A DNA stretch of 64,000 bases, taken from positions 8,269,001 through 8,333,000 of the forward strand of contig NZ_CP146350.1 in the NCBI RefSeq assembly GCF_037055355.1, written 5' to 3'. Of the stretch, positions 1 through 11,059 are shown piece after piece. Position numbers and translations under genes: made by a program. The stretch's first letter is position 1; every line of letters starts with the position of its first letter. The notes below the pieces were generated by a model. It had not been told where the DNA came from. It saw only the letters and a list, made by a program, of their open reading frames with translations, and made no database searches. Source of the DNA: Streptomyces sp. DG1A-41. Lineage in GTDB: Bacteria > Actinomycetota > Actinomycetes > Streptomycetales > Streptomycetaceae.

Positions 1-251
1 ACGACGAGCCGCGACAGCCGGTTGACGAACCGCCACGGGACGACGCCGGCCGCCCCGGCCGCCGCCTCGGCGATCTGAGCCGTGTGCGCGTCGGTGATGT
101 GGTCCAGCTCCCGCGCGAGCTCGTCGTCGCCCAGCGCGATGCCCGCCCGTACGGACGGCGGTATCTCCCGCGCCGAATGCGGGACATGCAGGATCACGGG
201 GGAGTGCCCGGCGCCGGGCAGGACGTCGAAGGACCGGAGGTCGTCGGTCAC
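1..251 (-). CDS. N-formylglutamate amidohydrolase, N-terminal part
   Basis: The minus-strand reading frame starts at a GTG at 251 and runs off the left edge. The first residues read VTDDLRSFDVLPGAGHSPVI, followed by LHVPHSAREIPPSVRAG and a region ending FVNRLSRLVV. The HVPHS block followed by a basic segment is characteristic of the N-formylglutamate amidohydrolase (HutG-like) family, zinc enzymes that release formate from N-formylglutamate or related formyl amides. Only about 83 residues are visible, so the metal ligands further downstream cannot be checked. It reads in the same direction as the icd gene, from which it is separated by about 126 bases holding a strong hairpin, so it is probably transcribed separately. 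Confidence 0.75.
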   Translation of the reverse strand, partial: MTDDLRSFDVLPGAGHSPVILHVPHSAREIPPSVRAGIALGDDELARELDHITDAHTAQIAEAAAGAAGVVPWRFVNRLSRLV

Positions 252-316
252 GCGGTGGCTCCACAGGGCGGTGTCAGGGGCTTCGCACGAAAGCCCGGGC
301 CTCTTCGAACACAACT

Positions 317-350
317 CCGCCCCGGCCGGGCGGTGCGCCGGCCGGGGCGG
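317..350 (-). terminator. GC-rich hairpin after icd
   Basis: An 11-bp perfect stem (ccgccccggcc at 317-327 with its complement at 340-350) encloses a 12-base loop that can itself pair further. It lies 27 bases beyond the icd stop codon on the minus strand. There is no T-tract, as is usual for Streptomyces terminators. Confidence 0.6.
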
Positions 351-377
351 AGCGGAGGGGCCGATGGGCCCGGGGCG

Positions 378-3290
<2,913 letters not shown>

Positions 3291-4388
3291 TCAGTCGAGC
3301 CGGGCGGAGGCCATGTCGCCCGGCTCGAGTTCGCCGGTCCGCTGCTGGGGGATGACGACCCCGCCCTGCTGGAGCGCCACCGTCCGGGCCGGGGCGGGAA
3401 TGCGGATGCCCTCCGCGCGGTAGCGCTTGTGGAGGCGCTTGATGAACTCGTGTTTGATCCGGTACTGGTCGCTGAACTCGCCGACGCCCAGGATGACGGT
3501 GAAGCCGATGCGGGAGTCGCCGAAGGTGTGGAACCGGATGATCGGCTCGTGGTCCGGCACGGCGCCCTCGACCTCGGTCATCGTCTCGGCGATGACCTCG
3601 TTGGTCACCCGCTCCACGTGCTCCAGATCGCTGTCGTAGGCCACCCCGACCTGGACCAGGATGGTCAGCTGCTCCTCCGGCCGCATGAAGTTGGTCATGT
3701 TGGCCTGTGCCAGCTGACCGTTGGGGAGCACGACGAGGTTGTTGGACAGGTTGCGGATCGTCGTCTGCCGCCAGTTGATGTCCTCGACGTAGCCCTCCTC
3801 ACCGCTGCTGAGCTGGATGTAGTCACCGGGCTGGACGGTCTTGGAAGCGAGGATGTGGATGCCCGCGAAGAGGTTGGCGAGGGTGTCCTGGAGCGCCAGC
3901 GCGACCGCCAGACCGCCGACGCCCAGGGCGGTGAGCAGCGGGGCTATGGAGATGCCCAGCGTCTGGAGCACCACCAGGAAGCCGATCGCCAGGACCAGGA
4001 TCCGGGTGATGTTGACGAAGATCGTGGCCGATCCGGCGACACCGGAACGGGACTGGGTGACCGTGCGTACCAGGCCGGCCACCACCCGCGCCGCCGACAC
4101 CGTCGCCACGAAGATGAGCAGCACCGTCAGCACCTGGTTGGTGTGGTGCTGCACCGTCCGGCTCAGCGGCAGCACCGCCGCCGCGCCCGCCGCGCCGCCC
4201 ACCACCGCGGCCCACGGCAGCACGGCCCGCAGCGCGTGCACGATGACGTCGTCCCCGCTCCAGCGGGTGCGGTCGGCGTGCCCGCCCAGCCAGCGCAGCA
4301 GCATGCGCAGCGCGAAGGCCGCCAGCAGGCCCGACGCCAGGGCGATGCCGGCGAAGACCAGATCGTCCGCGGTGAGCGCCCGGTTCAC
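3291..4388 (-). CDS. MscS-family mechanosensitive ion channel
   Basis: A membrane channel of the small-conductance mechanosensitive family, expected to release solutes on hypo-osmotic shock. The 365-residue product has several N-terminal hydrophobic helices (for example LVFAGIALASGLLAAFALRML and TNQVLTVLLIFVATVSAARV), then the pore-lining TM3-like helix LLTALGVGGLAVALALQDTL rich in Gly and Ala. This is followed by the beta domain with VQPGDYIQL and the conserved VEDINWRQTTIRNLSNNLVV / LPNGQL segment. The GTG start at 4388 is preceded by GGAGG about six bases away. It is monocistronic as far as can be seen; about 230 bases separate it from the next gene. Confidence 0.93.
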   Translation of the reverse strand: MNRALTADDLVFAGIALASGLLAAFALRMLLRWLGGHADRTRWSGDDVIVHALRAVLPWAAVVGGAAGAAAVLPLSRTVQHHTNQVLTVLLIFVATVSAARVVAGLVRTVTQSRSGVAGSATIFVNITRILVLAIGFLVVLQTLGISIAPLLTALGVGGLAVALALQDTLANLFAGIHILASKTVQPGDYIQLSSGEEGYVEDINWRQTTIRNLSNNLVVLPNGQLAQANMTNFMRPEEQLTILVQVGVAYDSDLEHVERVTNEVIAETMTEVEGAVPDHEPIIRFHTFGDSRIGFTVILGVGEFSDQYRIKHEFIKRLHKRYRAEGIRIPAPARTVALQQGGVVIPQQRTGELEPGDMASARLD

Positions 4389-4618
4389 CTGTCACCTCCG
4401 GGAAGAAGAACTGCGGCGAACGCCGTTGCCGGCCGCCGGATGTGAAGTTTCGTCACGTCGTCACCTGTTCGTCCTGCGGGATGTTCGATCGCGTGCGACC
4501 ACCCTGGCCTGCGGTCGGCACGACCGTTCATCCTGCCGCATCCCGCACGGGGTTTCGTACCGGGGAACGGGCCAAGCCGGGGGAGTTGCGCCCGGGCACT
4601 CGGGGGCCTGTCGGCCGG

Positions 4619-5695
4619 TCAGATCACCTTCAGGCGTACCAGCGCCCCCAGCGTCAGCGCGCCCGGCAGCAGCGGCAGCCAGACCGTGATGACCCGGAAG
4701 GCCAGCACCGCGGCCGTGGCCACCGCGGCCGGGCCGCCCGCCGCCACCAGCGCCATGACCAGCGCCGCCTCCACCGAGCCGATCCCGCCCGGGGTGGGCA
4801 CCAGCGCCACGGCGACCGTCGCCGCCAGGTAGGCCACCGCCATGTGCGCGGGCGGCACGTCCAGCCCCATCGCCTCGCCCACCAGCACCAGCACGGTCGC
4901 CTGGAGAGCGGGAAAGGCGAAGGACCCGCCCCACAGCGCCAGGGCCCGGGCCGGGCGGGTGTGCACCGAGCGGGCCTCGCCTAGCGCCGTCCGCAGGAAG
5001 GACACCACGGCCGAGCGCACCCGACGGACCAGGACCGGCACGGCCACCGCGATGACGAGCACCACTCCGGCACCGGCCAGCAGCGGGCCGAACGCCGTCT
5101 GGGGAACCAACGTGCCGAGCCGCAGCGCGTCGGGGAACGCGATGAGCAGGGCACCGAGCAGGGCCACCCGGCCGATGCTCTCCGCCAGCAGATACAGCGC
5201 GAGGGCCGCCGAGGAGCGGGCGAGCGGCAGCCCGCACACCGTCATGAACCTCAGGTTGACCGCGCTCGCGCCCAGACCGGTCGGCAGCAGGTGGTTGGCC
5301 GCGCCCGCCGCGAACTGCGTGGCGAGCAGCCGCCGTCGGGGCAGCCGCTCGACGACCGCGCCCTGCCGGGTGCAGGCGGCGGCGACCCAGGTCAGACAGG
5401 TCACGCCGGCCGCGGCCAGCAGCCACGGCCACTCGGCGTTGCCCAGATGCGCGAAGCCCTCGGCGAGCACCGACCGGTGCCGCACCGCGACCACTGCGAC
5501 CAGCAGGAGCGGCAGCAGACACAGGATCTGGCGCAGCCGGCGGACCGGGACGCGACGGGGGAGCCGTCCCGGGCGGAGTTCGGGGAGTTGTACCGCTGTC
5601 ACGTCCGCTGAGGCTTCCCACGTCCCGCCAACGGCGGGTTGCGGACGTGCGGACGGCGTCTTACGTGCGGGGAGCGGCTGGGAGGAGATCGTCAT
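4619..5695 (-). CDS. Lysylphosphatidylglycerol synthase-like integral membrane protein (UPF0104 family)
   Basis: A 358-residue multi-spanning membrane protein. Hydrophobic segments include ILCLLPLLLVAVVAV, WPWLLAAAGVTCLTWVAAA, SSAALALYLLAESIGRVALL and PLLAGAGVVLVIAVAVPVLV. The signature LLPTGLGASAVNLRFM and the later VALVPTPGGIGSVEAAL are the two conserved loops of the LPG-synthase transmembrane (flippase) domain family. There is no C-terminal lysyltransferase domain, so it is a stand-alone membrane domain whose substrate cannot be read from sequence. I chose the ATG at 5695 although only a weak AAGG lies upstream; the frame is open beyond it. It is divergent from the ABC exporter gene. Confidence 0.85.
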   Translation of the reverse strand: MTISSQPLPARKTPSARPQPAVGGTWEASADVTAVQLPELRPGRLPRRVPVRRLRQILCLLPLLLVAVVAVRHRSVLAEGFAHLGNAEWPWLLAAAGVTCLTWVAAACTRQGAVVERLPRRRLLATQFAAGAANHLLPTGLGASAVNLRFMTVCGLPLARSSAALALYLLAESIGRVALLGALLIAFPDALRLGTLVPQTAFGPLLAGAGVVLVIAVAVPVLVRRVRSAVVSFLRTALGEARSVHTRPARALALWGGSFAFPALQATVLVLVGEAMGLDVPPAHMAVAYLAATVAVALVPTPGGIGSVEAALVMALVAAGGPAAVATAAVLAFRVITVWLPLLPGALTLGALVRLKVI

Positions 5696-5813
5696 CGGGG
5701 CCTTTGCGGGGGGATCGGGGACCCTGGCGGGGGCGGGGACCTTTGCGGAGGAACGGGGAGCGAGGGGGGTTCGGCCCGATTGTGCGGGATGTCGGGCGCG
5801 ATGCGCGAGCGCC

Positions 5814-5851
5814 TTGACCTCAAGAATGCTTGAGGTTCTACGTTCCTTCCC
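5814..5851 (+). promoter_or_regulatory. MerR-type promoter with inverted-repeat operator, probably leaderless
   Basis: A -35 box TTGACC (5814-5819) and a -10 box TACGTT (5839-5844) are separated by 19 bases, the over-long spacing typical of MerR-regulated promoters. The spacer contains a perfect dyad, acctcaag-aatg-cttgaggt (5817-5836). Only seven bases separate the -10 box from the ATG at 5852 and no ribosome-binding site is visible, so the transcript probably starts at or next to the start codon. No MerR gene is present nearby, so the regulator must be elsewhere. Confidence 0.8.
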
Positions 5852-7744
5852 ATGAGTATGGAGACCACAGCGTGGACACAACTGCACAGCGTCATGAACG
5901 CCCAGGAGGAGCGCCGCCCCTTGGCCCTCGCCACTCTGCGCCGCATCGGCGCGTTCGCCCGCCCGCACCGGCGCCGCATCGCCCTCTTCGTCCTGCTCGG
6001 CGTGGGGACCGCCCTGCTCGCCGTGGCGACCCCCGTCCTGGCCGGGAGTGTCGTCGACGCGATCGTCTCGGGCGGCACCGAGGGCACCGTCGTACGCCTG
6101 TCCCTGCTCATCGCGCTGATCGCGGTGGCTGAGGCGGCCCTCGGCATCCTCGGCCGGAGGCTGTCGGCGACGCTCGGCGAGCACCTCATCCTCGATCTGC
6201 GGACCGCCGTCTTCGACCATGTGCAGCGGATGCCGGTCGCGTTCTTCACACGCACCCGTACGGGCGCCCTCGTCTCCCGGCTCAACAACGACGTCATCGG
6301 TGCCCAGCGCGCGTTCAGCAACACCCTGTCCGGAGTGGTCAGCAACCTCGTCACGCTGCTGCTCACGCTCGCCGTGATGCTCACGCTGTCCTGGCAGATC
6401 ACCCTGCTCGCGCTGGTGCTGCTGCCGGTGTTCGTGATTCCGGCCCGGCGCATGGGCAGCCGTATGGCCCGGATGCAGCGGGAGGCTGCGACGCTCAACG
6501 CGGCCATGGGCACCCGCATGACCGAGCGCTTCTCCGCACCCGGCGCCACCCTGGTGAAGCTCTTCGGGCGCCCGGAGGAGGAGTCGGCGGAGTTCGCCGA
6601 ACGCGCCCGCCGGGTCGCGGACATCGGCGTCCGGACGGCGACCGCCCAGGCCGCGTTCATCACCGCCCTCACCCTGGTCTCCGCCCTCGCCCTGGCCCTG
6701 GTCTACGGCCTCGGCGGGGCCCTCGCCCTGCGCGGCACGCTGGAGCCCGGCGCGGTCGTGTCGCTGGCTCTGCTCCTGACCCGGCTGTACGCGCCGCTGA
6801 CCGCGCTCGCCGGGGCGCGGGTCGAGGTGATGAGCGCCCTGGTCAGCTTCGAGAGGGTCTTCGAGGTGCTCGACCTGCAGCCGCTCATCGGGGAGAAGCC
6901 GGACGCGCGCCGGGTGCCCGACGGGCCCGTGGCGGTCGAGTTCGACGACGTCCGCTTCGGCTACCCCGCCGCCGACAAGGTCTCCCTGGCCTCCCTGGAG
7001 GAGGTCGCCACGCTCGACAGGCGGGGCGGCGACGAGGTCCTGCGCGGCATCTCCTTCCGCGCCGAACCGGGGCAGACCGTGGCGCTCGTCGGCTCCTCCG
7101 GCGCGGGTAAGTCGACCGTCGCGGGGCTGCTGCCGCGCCTGTACGACGTCGACGAGGGCGCCGTACGCGTCGGCGGCGTCGACGTCCGCGACCTGAGCGC
7201 GCGGTCCCTGCGGGAGACCCTCGGCATGGTCACCCAGGACGGGCACCTCTTCCACGACACCGTCCGCGCCAACCTCCTCCTGGCCCGCCCCACGGCCACG
7301 GAGAGCGACCTGTGGGACGCCCTGCGCCGGGCCCGCCTCGACGACCTCGTACGGTCCCTGCCCGACGGTCTCGACACGGTGGTCGGCGAACGCGGCTACC
7401 GCCTGTCCGGCGGGGAACGCCAGCGCATGACCATTGCCCGGCTGCTGCTGGCCCGTCAGCGCGTCGTCATCCTCGACGAGGCCACCGCGCACCTCGACAA
7501 CACCTCCGAGGCCGCCGTCCAGGAGGCCCTCGCCGAAGCCCTCGACGGCAGGACGGCGGTCGTGATCGCCCACCGGCTCTCCACGGTCCGGACAGCCGAC
7601 CAGATCCTGGTCGTCGAGGCCGGCCGGATCGTGGAACGCGGCACGCACGAGGAACTCCTGGCGGCGGGGGAGCGGTACGCGGAGCTGTACCGGACCCAGT
7701 TCGGCGGGACGGAGAGCCCGGTCGTGGAGAGGGCGGCCGCGTAG
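5852..7744 (+). CDS. ABC transporter, fused permease and ATPase (exporter half)
   Basis: A 630-residue type IV (exporter) ABC protein. The first 340 residues form a six-helix transmembrane domain (for example IALFVLLGVGTALLAVATPV, VVSNLVTLLLTLAVMLTL, ITLLALVLLPVFVIPA). The ATPase has Walker A GSSGAGKST (414-422), signature LSGGERQR (518-525), and Walker B with D542 and the catalytic E543. All motifs are intact, so a homodimer would be active. The substrate is unknown; control by a MerR-type promoter suggests induction by a drug-like or stress ligand. The ATG at 5852 was chosen because it is the first in frame and matches a leaderless start. The gene is divergent from the LPG-synthase-like gene. 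Confidence 0.93.
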   Translation: MSMETTAWTQLHSVMNAQEERRPLALATLRRIGAFARPHRRRIALFVLLGVGTALLAVATPVLAGSVVDAIVSGGTEGTVVRLSLLIALIAVAEAALGILGRRLSATLGEHLILDLRTAVFDHVQRMPVAFFTRTRTGALVSRLNNDVIGAQRAFSNTLSGVVSNLVTLLLTLAVMLTLSWQITLLALVLLPVFVIPARRMGSRMARMQREAATLNAAMGTRMTERFSAPGATLVKLFGRPEEESAEFAERARRVADIGVRTATAQAAFITALTLVSALALALVYGLGGALALRGTLEPGAVVSLALLLTRLYAPLTALAGARVEVMSALVSFERVFEVLDLQPLIGEKPDARRVPDGPVAVEFDDVRFGYPAADKVSLASLEEVATLDRRGGDEVLRGISFRAEPGQTVALVGSSGAGKSTVAGLLPRLYDVDEGAVRVGGVDVRDLSARSLRETLGMVTQDGHLFHDTVRANLLLARPTATESDLWDALRRARLDDLVRSLPDGLDTVVGERGYRLSGGERQRMTIARLLLARQRVVILDEATAHLDNTSEAAVQEALAEALDGRTAVVIAHRLSTVRTADQILVVEAGRIVERGTHEELLAAGERYAELYRTQFGGTESPVVERAAA

Positions 7745-7853
7745 AGCGCCGACGCCCCGGCCTGGGTGAACGGCTCCCGGTGCGCATCCGTATCCCTGAC
7801 GAGTACTCCTGCCCGCCCGCGAGGGCAGAACGGTTCGCATCCGGAGAAACGAC

Positions 7854-8347
7854 GTGTCCCAGCAACAACCGCACGCACGATCCAGCCGCCGGCCCTGTCC
7901 CGCGCCCGCCGGCTGCGCGCCGCCGCGCTGGTCGTGCTCCCTCTGGTCGCCGCCTGCGGCGGCGGTGACGACGACCGGCCGGCCGCGCGTGGCGGGACGG
8001 CGACGCCGAGCGGGTCCGCCGCTCCCGCCGCCGGAGTCGTCGCGCCGGCGAAGGTGGAGGTGATCGCCGGCCTGACCGGCTGCAAAGTGAAGATCCGCAC
8101 CGAGGCGGACGAGCTGCGCGAGGGCGTGTGCCACACGAAGCAGGGTGACTACCTCATCACCACCTTCCCCGAGGAGAAGCTCAAGGAGACCTGGCTGGAG
8201 TCGGCCGGCGTCTACGGGGGTACGTACCTCGTCGGCATGCGGTGGGTGGTCAGCGCCAAGCCGGAGATGTTCGAATCCCTCCGCGCGAAACTCGGCGGCA
8301 CCGTCCGGGAGTTGCGGGGCATCGGACCCAGCGCGAACGCCTCCTGA
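7854..8347 (+). CDS. Putative lipoprotein, apparently frameshifted near its start
   Basis: The body of the gene encodes LRAAALVVLPLVAACGGG, a lipoprotein signal with lipobox LVAAC, then a Ser/Ala/Pro linker and a soluble domain (KVEVIAGLTGCKVKI, GTYLVGMRWVVSAKPEMFES) with two further cysteines. No family is recognised. The best start is the GTG at 7854, with GGAG seven bases upstream, giving VSQQQPHARSSRRP. That frame, however, must shift by one base at the CCC run 7893-7895 to join LSRARRLRAAAL. Read without a shift, the only in-frame start is a GTG at 7766 with no ribosome site. Either one base is missing (mutation or sequencing error) or the poorer upstream start is used. It converges on the tctC-like gene two bases away. 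Confidence 0.55.
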
Positions 8348-8349
8348 CG

Positions 8350-9333
8350 TCACCGCCGCCCGAGCCGGCGGACGAGACCGGCGACCTGTTCGTCCTGCCG
8401 GGCCAGGTAGGACTCGAACGCACGGCCGGTGGCGAACACGTCTCTCCAGCCGTGCCGGCGCAGCTCGGCCCGCCACTGGCGGGAGTCGTGCAGCTCCGTC
8501 AGCGCCTCGACCCAGCGCCGCCGGTCGGCGTCGCTGATGCCCGGCGGAGCCACGATGCCCCGCCAGTTGGCGAAGACCAGGTCGATCCCCGAGGACTTCA
8601 GGGTCGGGACACCCGGCAGCACACCGACCGGCCGCTCGCCGCTGACGGCCAGGACCCGCAGCCGGCCGGCGCGGATCTGGTCGAGGAACTCGCCGAACCC
8701 GCTGGTGGCCACGTCGACCCTGCCGTCCAGCAGCGCGGGCAGCAGCTCACCGCCCCCACCGTCGTACGGCACGTACGCGACCTTCCTCGGGTCGATGCCG
8801 ACCGTCTGCGCCAGCCGCATCGGCAGCAGATGGTCGGGGCCGCCCACGGAGGAGCCGCCGCCCACCCCGAGGCTCCCGGGGGCCTTGCGCCAGGCGTCCA
8901 CCAGCGCGCCGATCGTCCGGTACGGCGAGTCCTGCCGGACGACGATCGCGCCGGCCTCCTCGACGAGGCGTGCGATCGGGGTGGTCTCGGTGACGGTCAC
9001 CTTCGACCCCGCCGCGTGCGCGGCGCCCACGACTCCGAGGCCCATCTGCAGGGCGAGATCGCCGTTGCCCCTTTCGTCGGCGAGGCGCTTCAGGCCCACC
9101 GTGCCGCCGGCGCCGGGCAGGTTGAACACCTGCACGTCCGAGGCGATGCCCGTCTCCTCCATGACCCGGGCCGCGGTACGGGCCGTGGTGTCGTAGCCGC
9201 CGCCGGGGGTGTTGGGCACCATGAGCCGCAGGTCCCGCGCGGGTCCGTCGCCCGGCCACCCACCGCACACGCCGGCCGCCAGCAGGGCCAGGGCAAAGAA
9301 GGCACCGAGTAAGGCGCGTGCGGGACGTCTCAT
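8350..9333 (-). CDS. TctC-family tripartite tricarboxylate transporter substrate-binding protein
   Basis: The 327-residue product begins with a signal sequence (RALLGAFFALALLAAGVCGG) that may carry a lipobox-like cysteine. It continues with the family hallmark LRLMVPNTPGGGYDTTAR, NLPGAGGTVGLKRLA, a DPRKVAYVPYDGGGGELLPA block and RIRAGRLRVLAVSG-like and GIDLVFANWRGIVAPPG segments. TctC proteins bind citrate, tricarboxylates or other carboxylates outside the membrane for the TctAB permease. No tctA or tctB lies nearby. The gene is divergent from a CitA/DcuS-type histidine kinase gene, so it may act as a co-sensor as well as, or instead of, a transport component. The start is the ATG at 9333, preceded by GGAAGTGAGGTG-like sequence. 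Confidence 0.9.
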   Translation of the reverse strand: MRRPARALLGAFFALALLAAGVCGGWPGDGPARDLRLMVPNTPGGGYDTTARTAARVMEETGIASDVQVFNLPGAGGTVGLKRLADERGNGDLALQMGLGVVGAAHAAGSKVTVTETTPIARLVEEAGAIVVRQDSPYRTIGALVDAWRKAPGSLGVGGGSSVGGPDHLLPMRLAQTVGIDPRKVAYVPYDGGGGELLPALLDGRVDVATSGFGEFLDQIRAGRLRVLAVSGERPVGVLPGVPTLKSSGIDLVFANWRGIVAPPGISDADRRRWVEALTELHDSRQWRAELRRHGWRDVFATGRAFESYLARQDEQVAGLVRRLGRR

Positions 9334-9430
9334 GACACCTCACTTCCGGTTTTCCCTGGCCGGCGTCATGATTGTGCGACTCGGCACACGAGCCGCCCCA
9401 CCTGTGTCGGCATTGAAGATTGAGTTCATT

Positions 9431-11059
9431 GTGGTCGCCACCTTTCGTCGCCATTCGCTCGCGGGCGAGATGCTGGTGCTCCAGCTCGCCATCGTCGTGG
9501 TGGTGCTGCTGGCGGTCGCCGCGGTCTCGCTCGCCCAGTCGCAGGCCACCTTCAACCGCGTCGAGGGGCGCCGCGTGAGCGCGCTGGCCGAGCAGCTGGC
9601 CGCCAACCCCCTGGTGCGCAGCCAGCTGGTGCGTCCCGCGCCCGGCGAGACCCTCGCGCCGCTCGTGCTCGCGACCCAGGCGCAGTCCGGAGTGACCTCG
9701 GTGACGGTGGCCGACGCCTCCGGCCGGATCGTCAGCTCCACGAACCCCACGGTGATCGGCGAGCGGCTGCCCCTCGGGCAGACCACCGACCAGGCGCGGG
9801 GGTGGTCGGGGCAGCTGACGCTGGACGGCAACCGCGAGCTGGCCGCCCAGGTGCCCGTCCTCGGGGCGACGGAGGAGAACCTCGGCCGCATCCTCGGCAC
9901 GGTGATGATCGGCGAGGCCGATCCGACCGTCTGGCAGCGGCTCAACGGCGCATCCTCGTACCTGCTCGCCTATCTGGGCATCGCCAGCGGGCTCGGCGTG
10001 GCCGGCTCCTGGCTGCTCGCGCGGCGGGTGAAGCGGCAGACCCTCGGACTGGAGCCGGGCGAGATCGCGGGACTCGCCGAGCACCGGGAGGCGATGCTCT
10101 ACGGGATCGCCGAGGGCGTGATCGCCCTGGACCCGCAGCACCGGCTCACCCTCGTCAACGACATGGGCCGCCGCCTGCTCGACCTGCCCGAGGACTGCGT
10201 CGGCCAGAGCCTGGACGGCCTCGGCATCGACGGACGGCTGCGGGACGTGCTGGCCGGCACCGCCGCCGGCAAGCGGGACGAGGTCGTCGTCCGCCACGGC
10301 CGGGTCCTGGTGATGAACCGGATGACCGTCACCAAGGACGGCCGGCTCCTGGGCTCGGTCACCACCCTGCGCGACCGCACGGAACTCGCCCGGCTGGAGC
10401 GGGAGATCGGCTCCTTCCGCAGCTCCTCGGAGCTGCTGCGGGCGCAGGCGCACGAGTTCGCCAACCAGCTGCACACCATCTCCGGGCTGATCCAGATCGG
10501 CGAGCAGGACGAAGTGGTGCGCTACATCCGCGCGTTGAACCAGCGCCGCCAGTCCCTGGACGTCACCCTCAGCCGCCGCGTCCGGGACACGGCGGTGGCC
10601 GCGCTGCTGATGGCGAAGGCGTCCCTCGCGGCCGAACGGAAGGTCAGTCTGCGCATCTCGGACGACACCGCGCTGGAGCGGCTGGCCCCGGAGGACGCCG
10701 CCGACGTGGCGACCGTGGTGGGCAACCTGGTGGACAACGCCGTCGACGCGGCCGACGCCCGGGACGACGCCTGGGTGGAGGTGGCGCTGCGGCAGGACGC
10801 CTCCAGCGTGGAGATCGCGGTCCGCGACTCGGGGCCGGGCGTGGCTCCCGAACTGGCCCGCGAGGTGTTCTCCCACGGCTTCACCACCAAGGCCGCGCGG
10901 GAGGGCGAGCGCGGCATCGGACTGGCCCTGACCAAGCTGGTCTGCGAACGGCACGGGGGAGAGATCTCGGTGGCCAACACCCCCGACGGGGCCGTGTTCA
11001 CCGCACGCATGACCGTCAGCCACCTCCCCGAAGCGGTGGCGGAAGGAGCCGCCCCATGA
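9431..11059 (+). CDS. Sensor histidine kinase, CitA/DcuS (carboxylate-sensing) type
   Basis: The predicted membrane kinase has an N-terminal helix (LQLAIVVVVLLAVAAVSL), an extracytoplasmic sensor domain of about 130 residues, a second helix (YLLAYLGIASGLGVAGSWLL) and a PAS-like segment. A SpoOB-type phosphoacceptor region has His341 in HEFANQLHTISGL, and the ATPase domain shows NLVDNAVDA, DSGPGV and GIGLALTKLV. This layout is that of citrate or C4-dicarboxylate sensors. The start is uncertain: I use the GTG at 9431 because typical N-termini are short; a TTG at 9413 or an ATG at 9334 are alternatives. It overlaps the response regulator by four bases and is divergent from the tctC-like gene. 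Confidence 0.87.
   Translation: MVATFRRHSLAGEMLVLQLAIVVVVLLAVAAVSLAQSQATFNRVEGRRVSALAEQLAANPLVRSQLVRPAPGETLAPLVLATQAQSGVTSVTVADASGRIVSSTNPTVIGERLPLGQTTDQARGWSGQLTLDGNRELAAQVPVLGATEENLGRILGTVMIGEADPTVWQRLNGASSYLLAYLGIASGLGVAGSWLLARRVKRQTLGLEPGEIAGLAEHREAMLYGIAEGVIALDPQHRLTLVNDMGRRLLDLPEDCVGQSLDGLGIDGRLRDVLAGTAAGKRDEVVVRHGRVLVMNRMTVTKDGRLLGSVTTLRDRTELARLEREIGSFRSSSELLRAQAHEFANQLHTISGLIQIGEQDEVVRYIRALNQRRQSLDVTLSRRVRDTAVAALLMAKASLAAERKVSLRISDDTALERLAPEDAADVATVVGNLVDNAVDAADARDDAWVEVALRQDASSVEIAVRDSGPGVAPELAREVFSHGFTTKAAREGERGIGLALTKLVCERHGGEISVANTPDGAVFTARMTVSHLPEAVAEGAAP

Noticed and set aside
5692..8476. Long minus-strand frame extending the LPG-synthase-like gene upstream through the ABC exporter
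   Set aside because: The upstream part is low-complexity antisense of the exporter; the membrane protein itself begins at the ATG at 5695.
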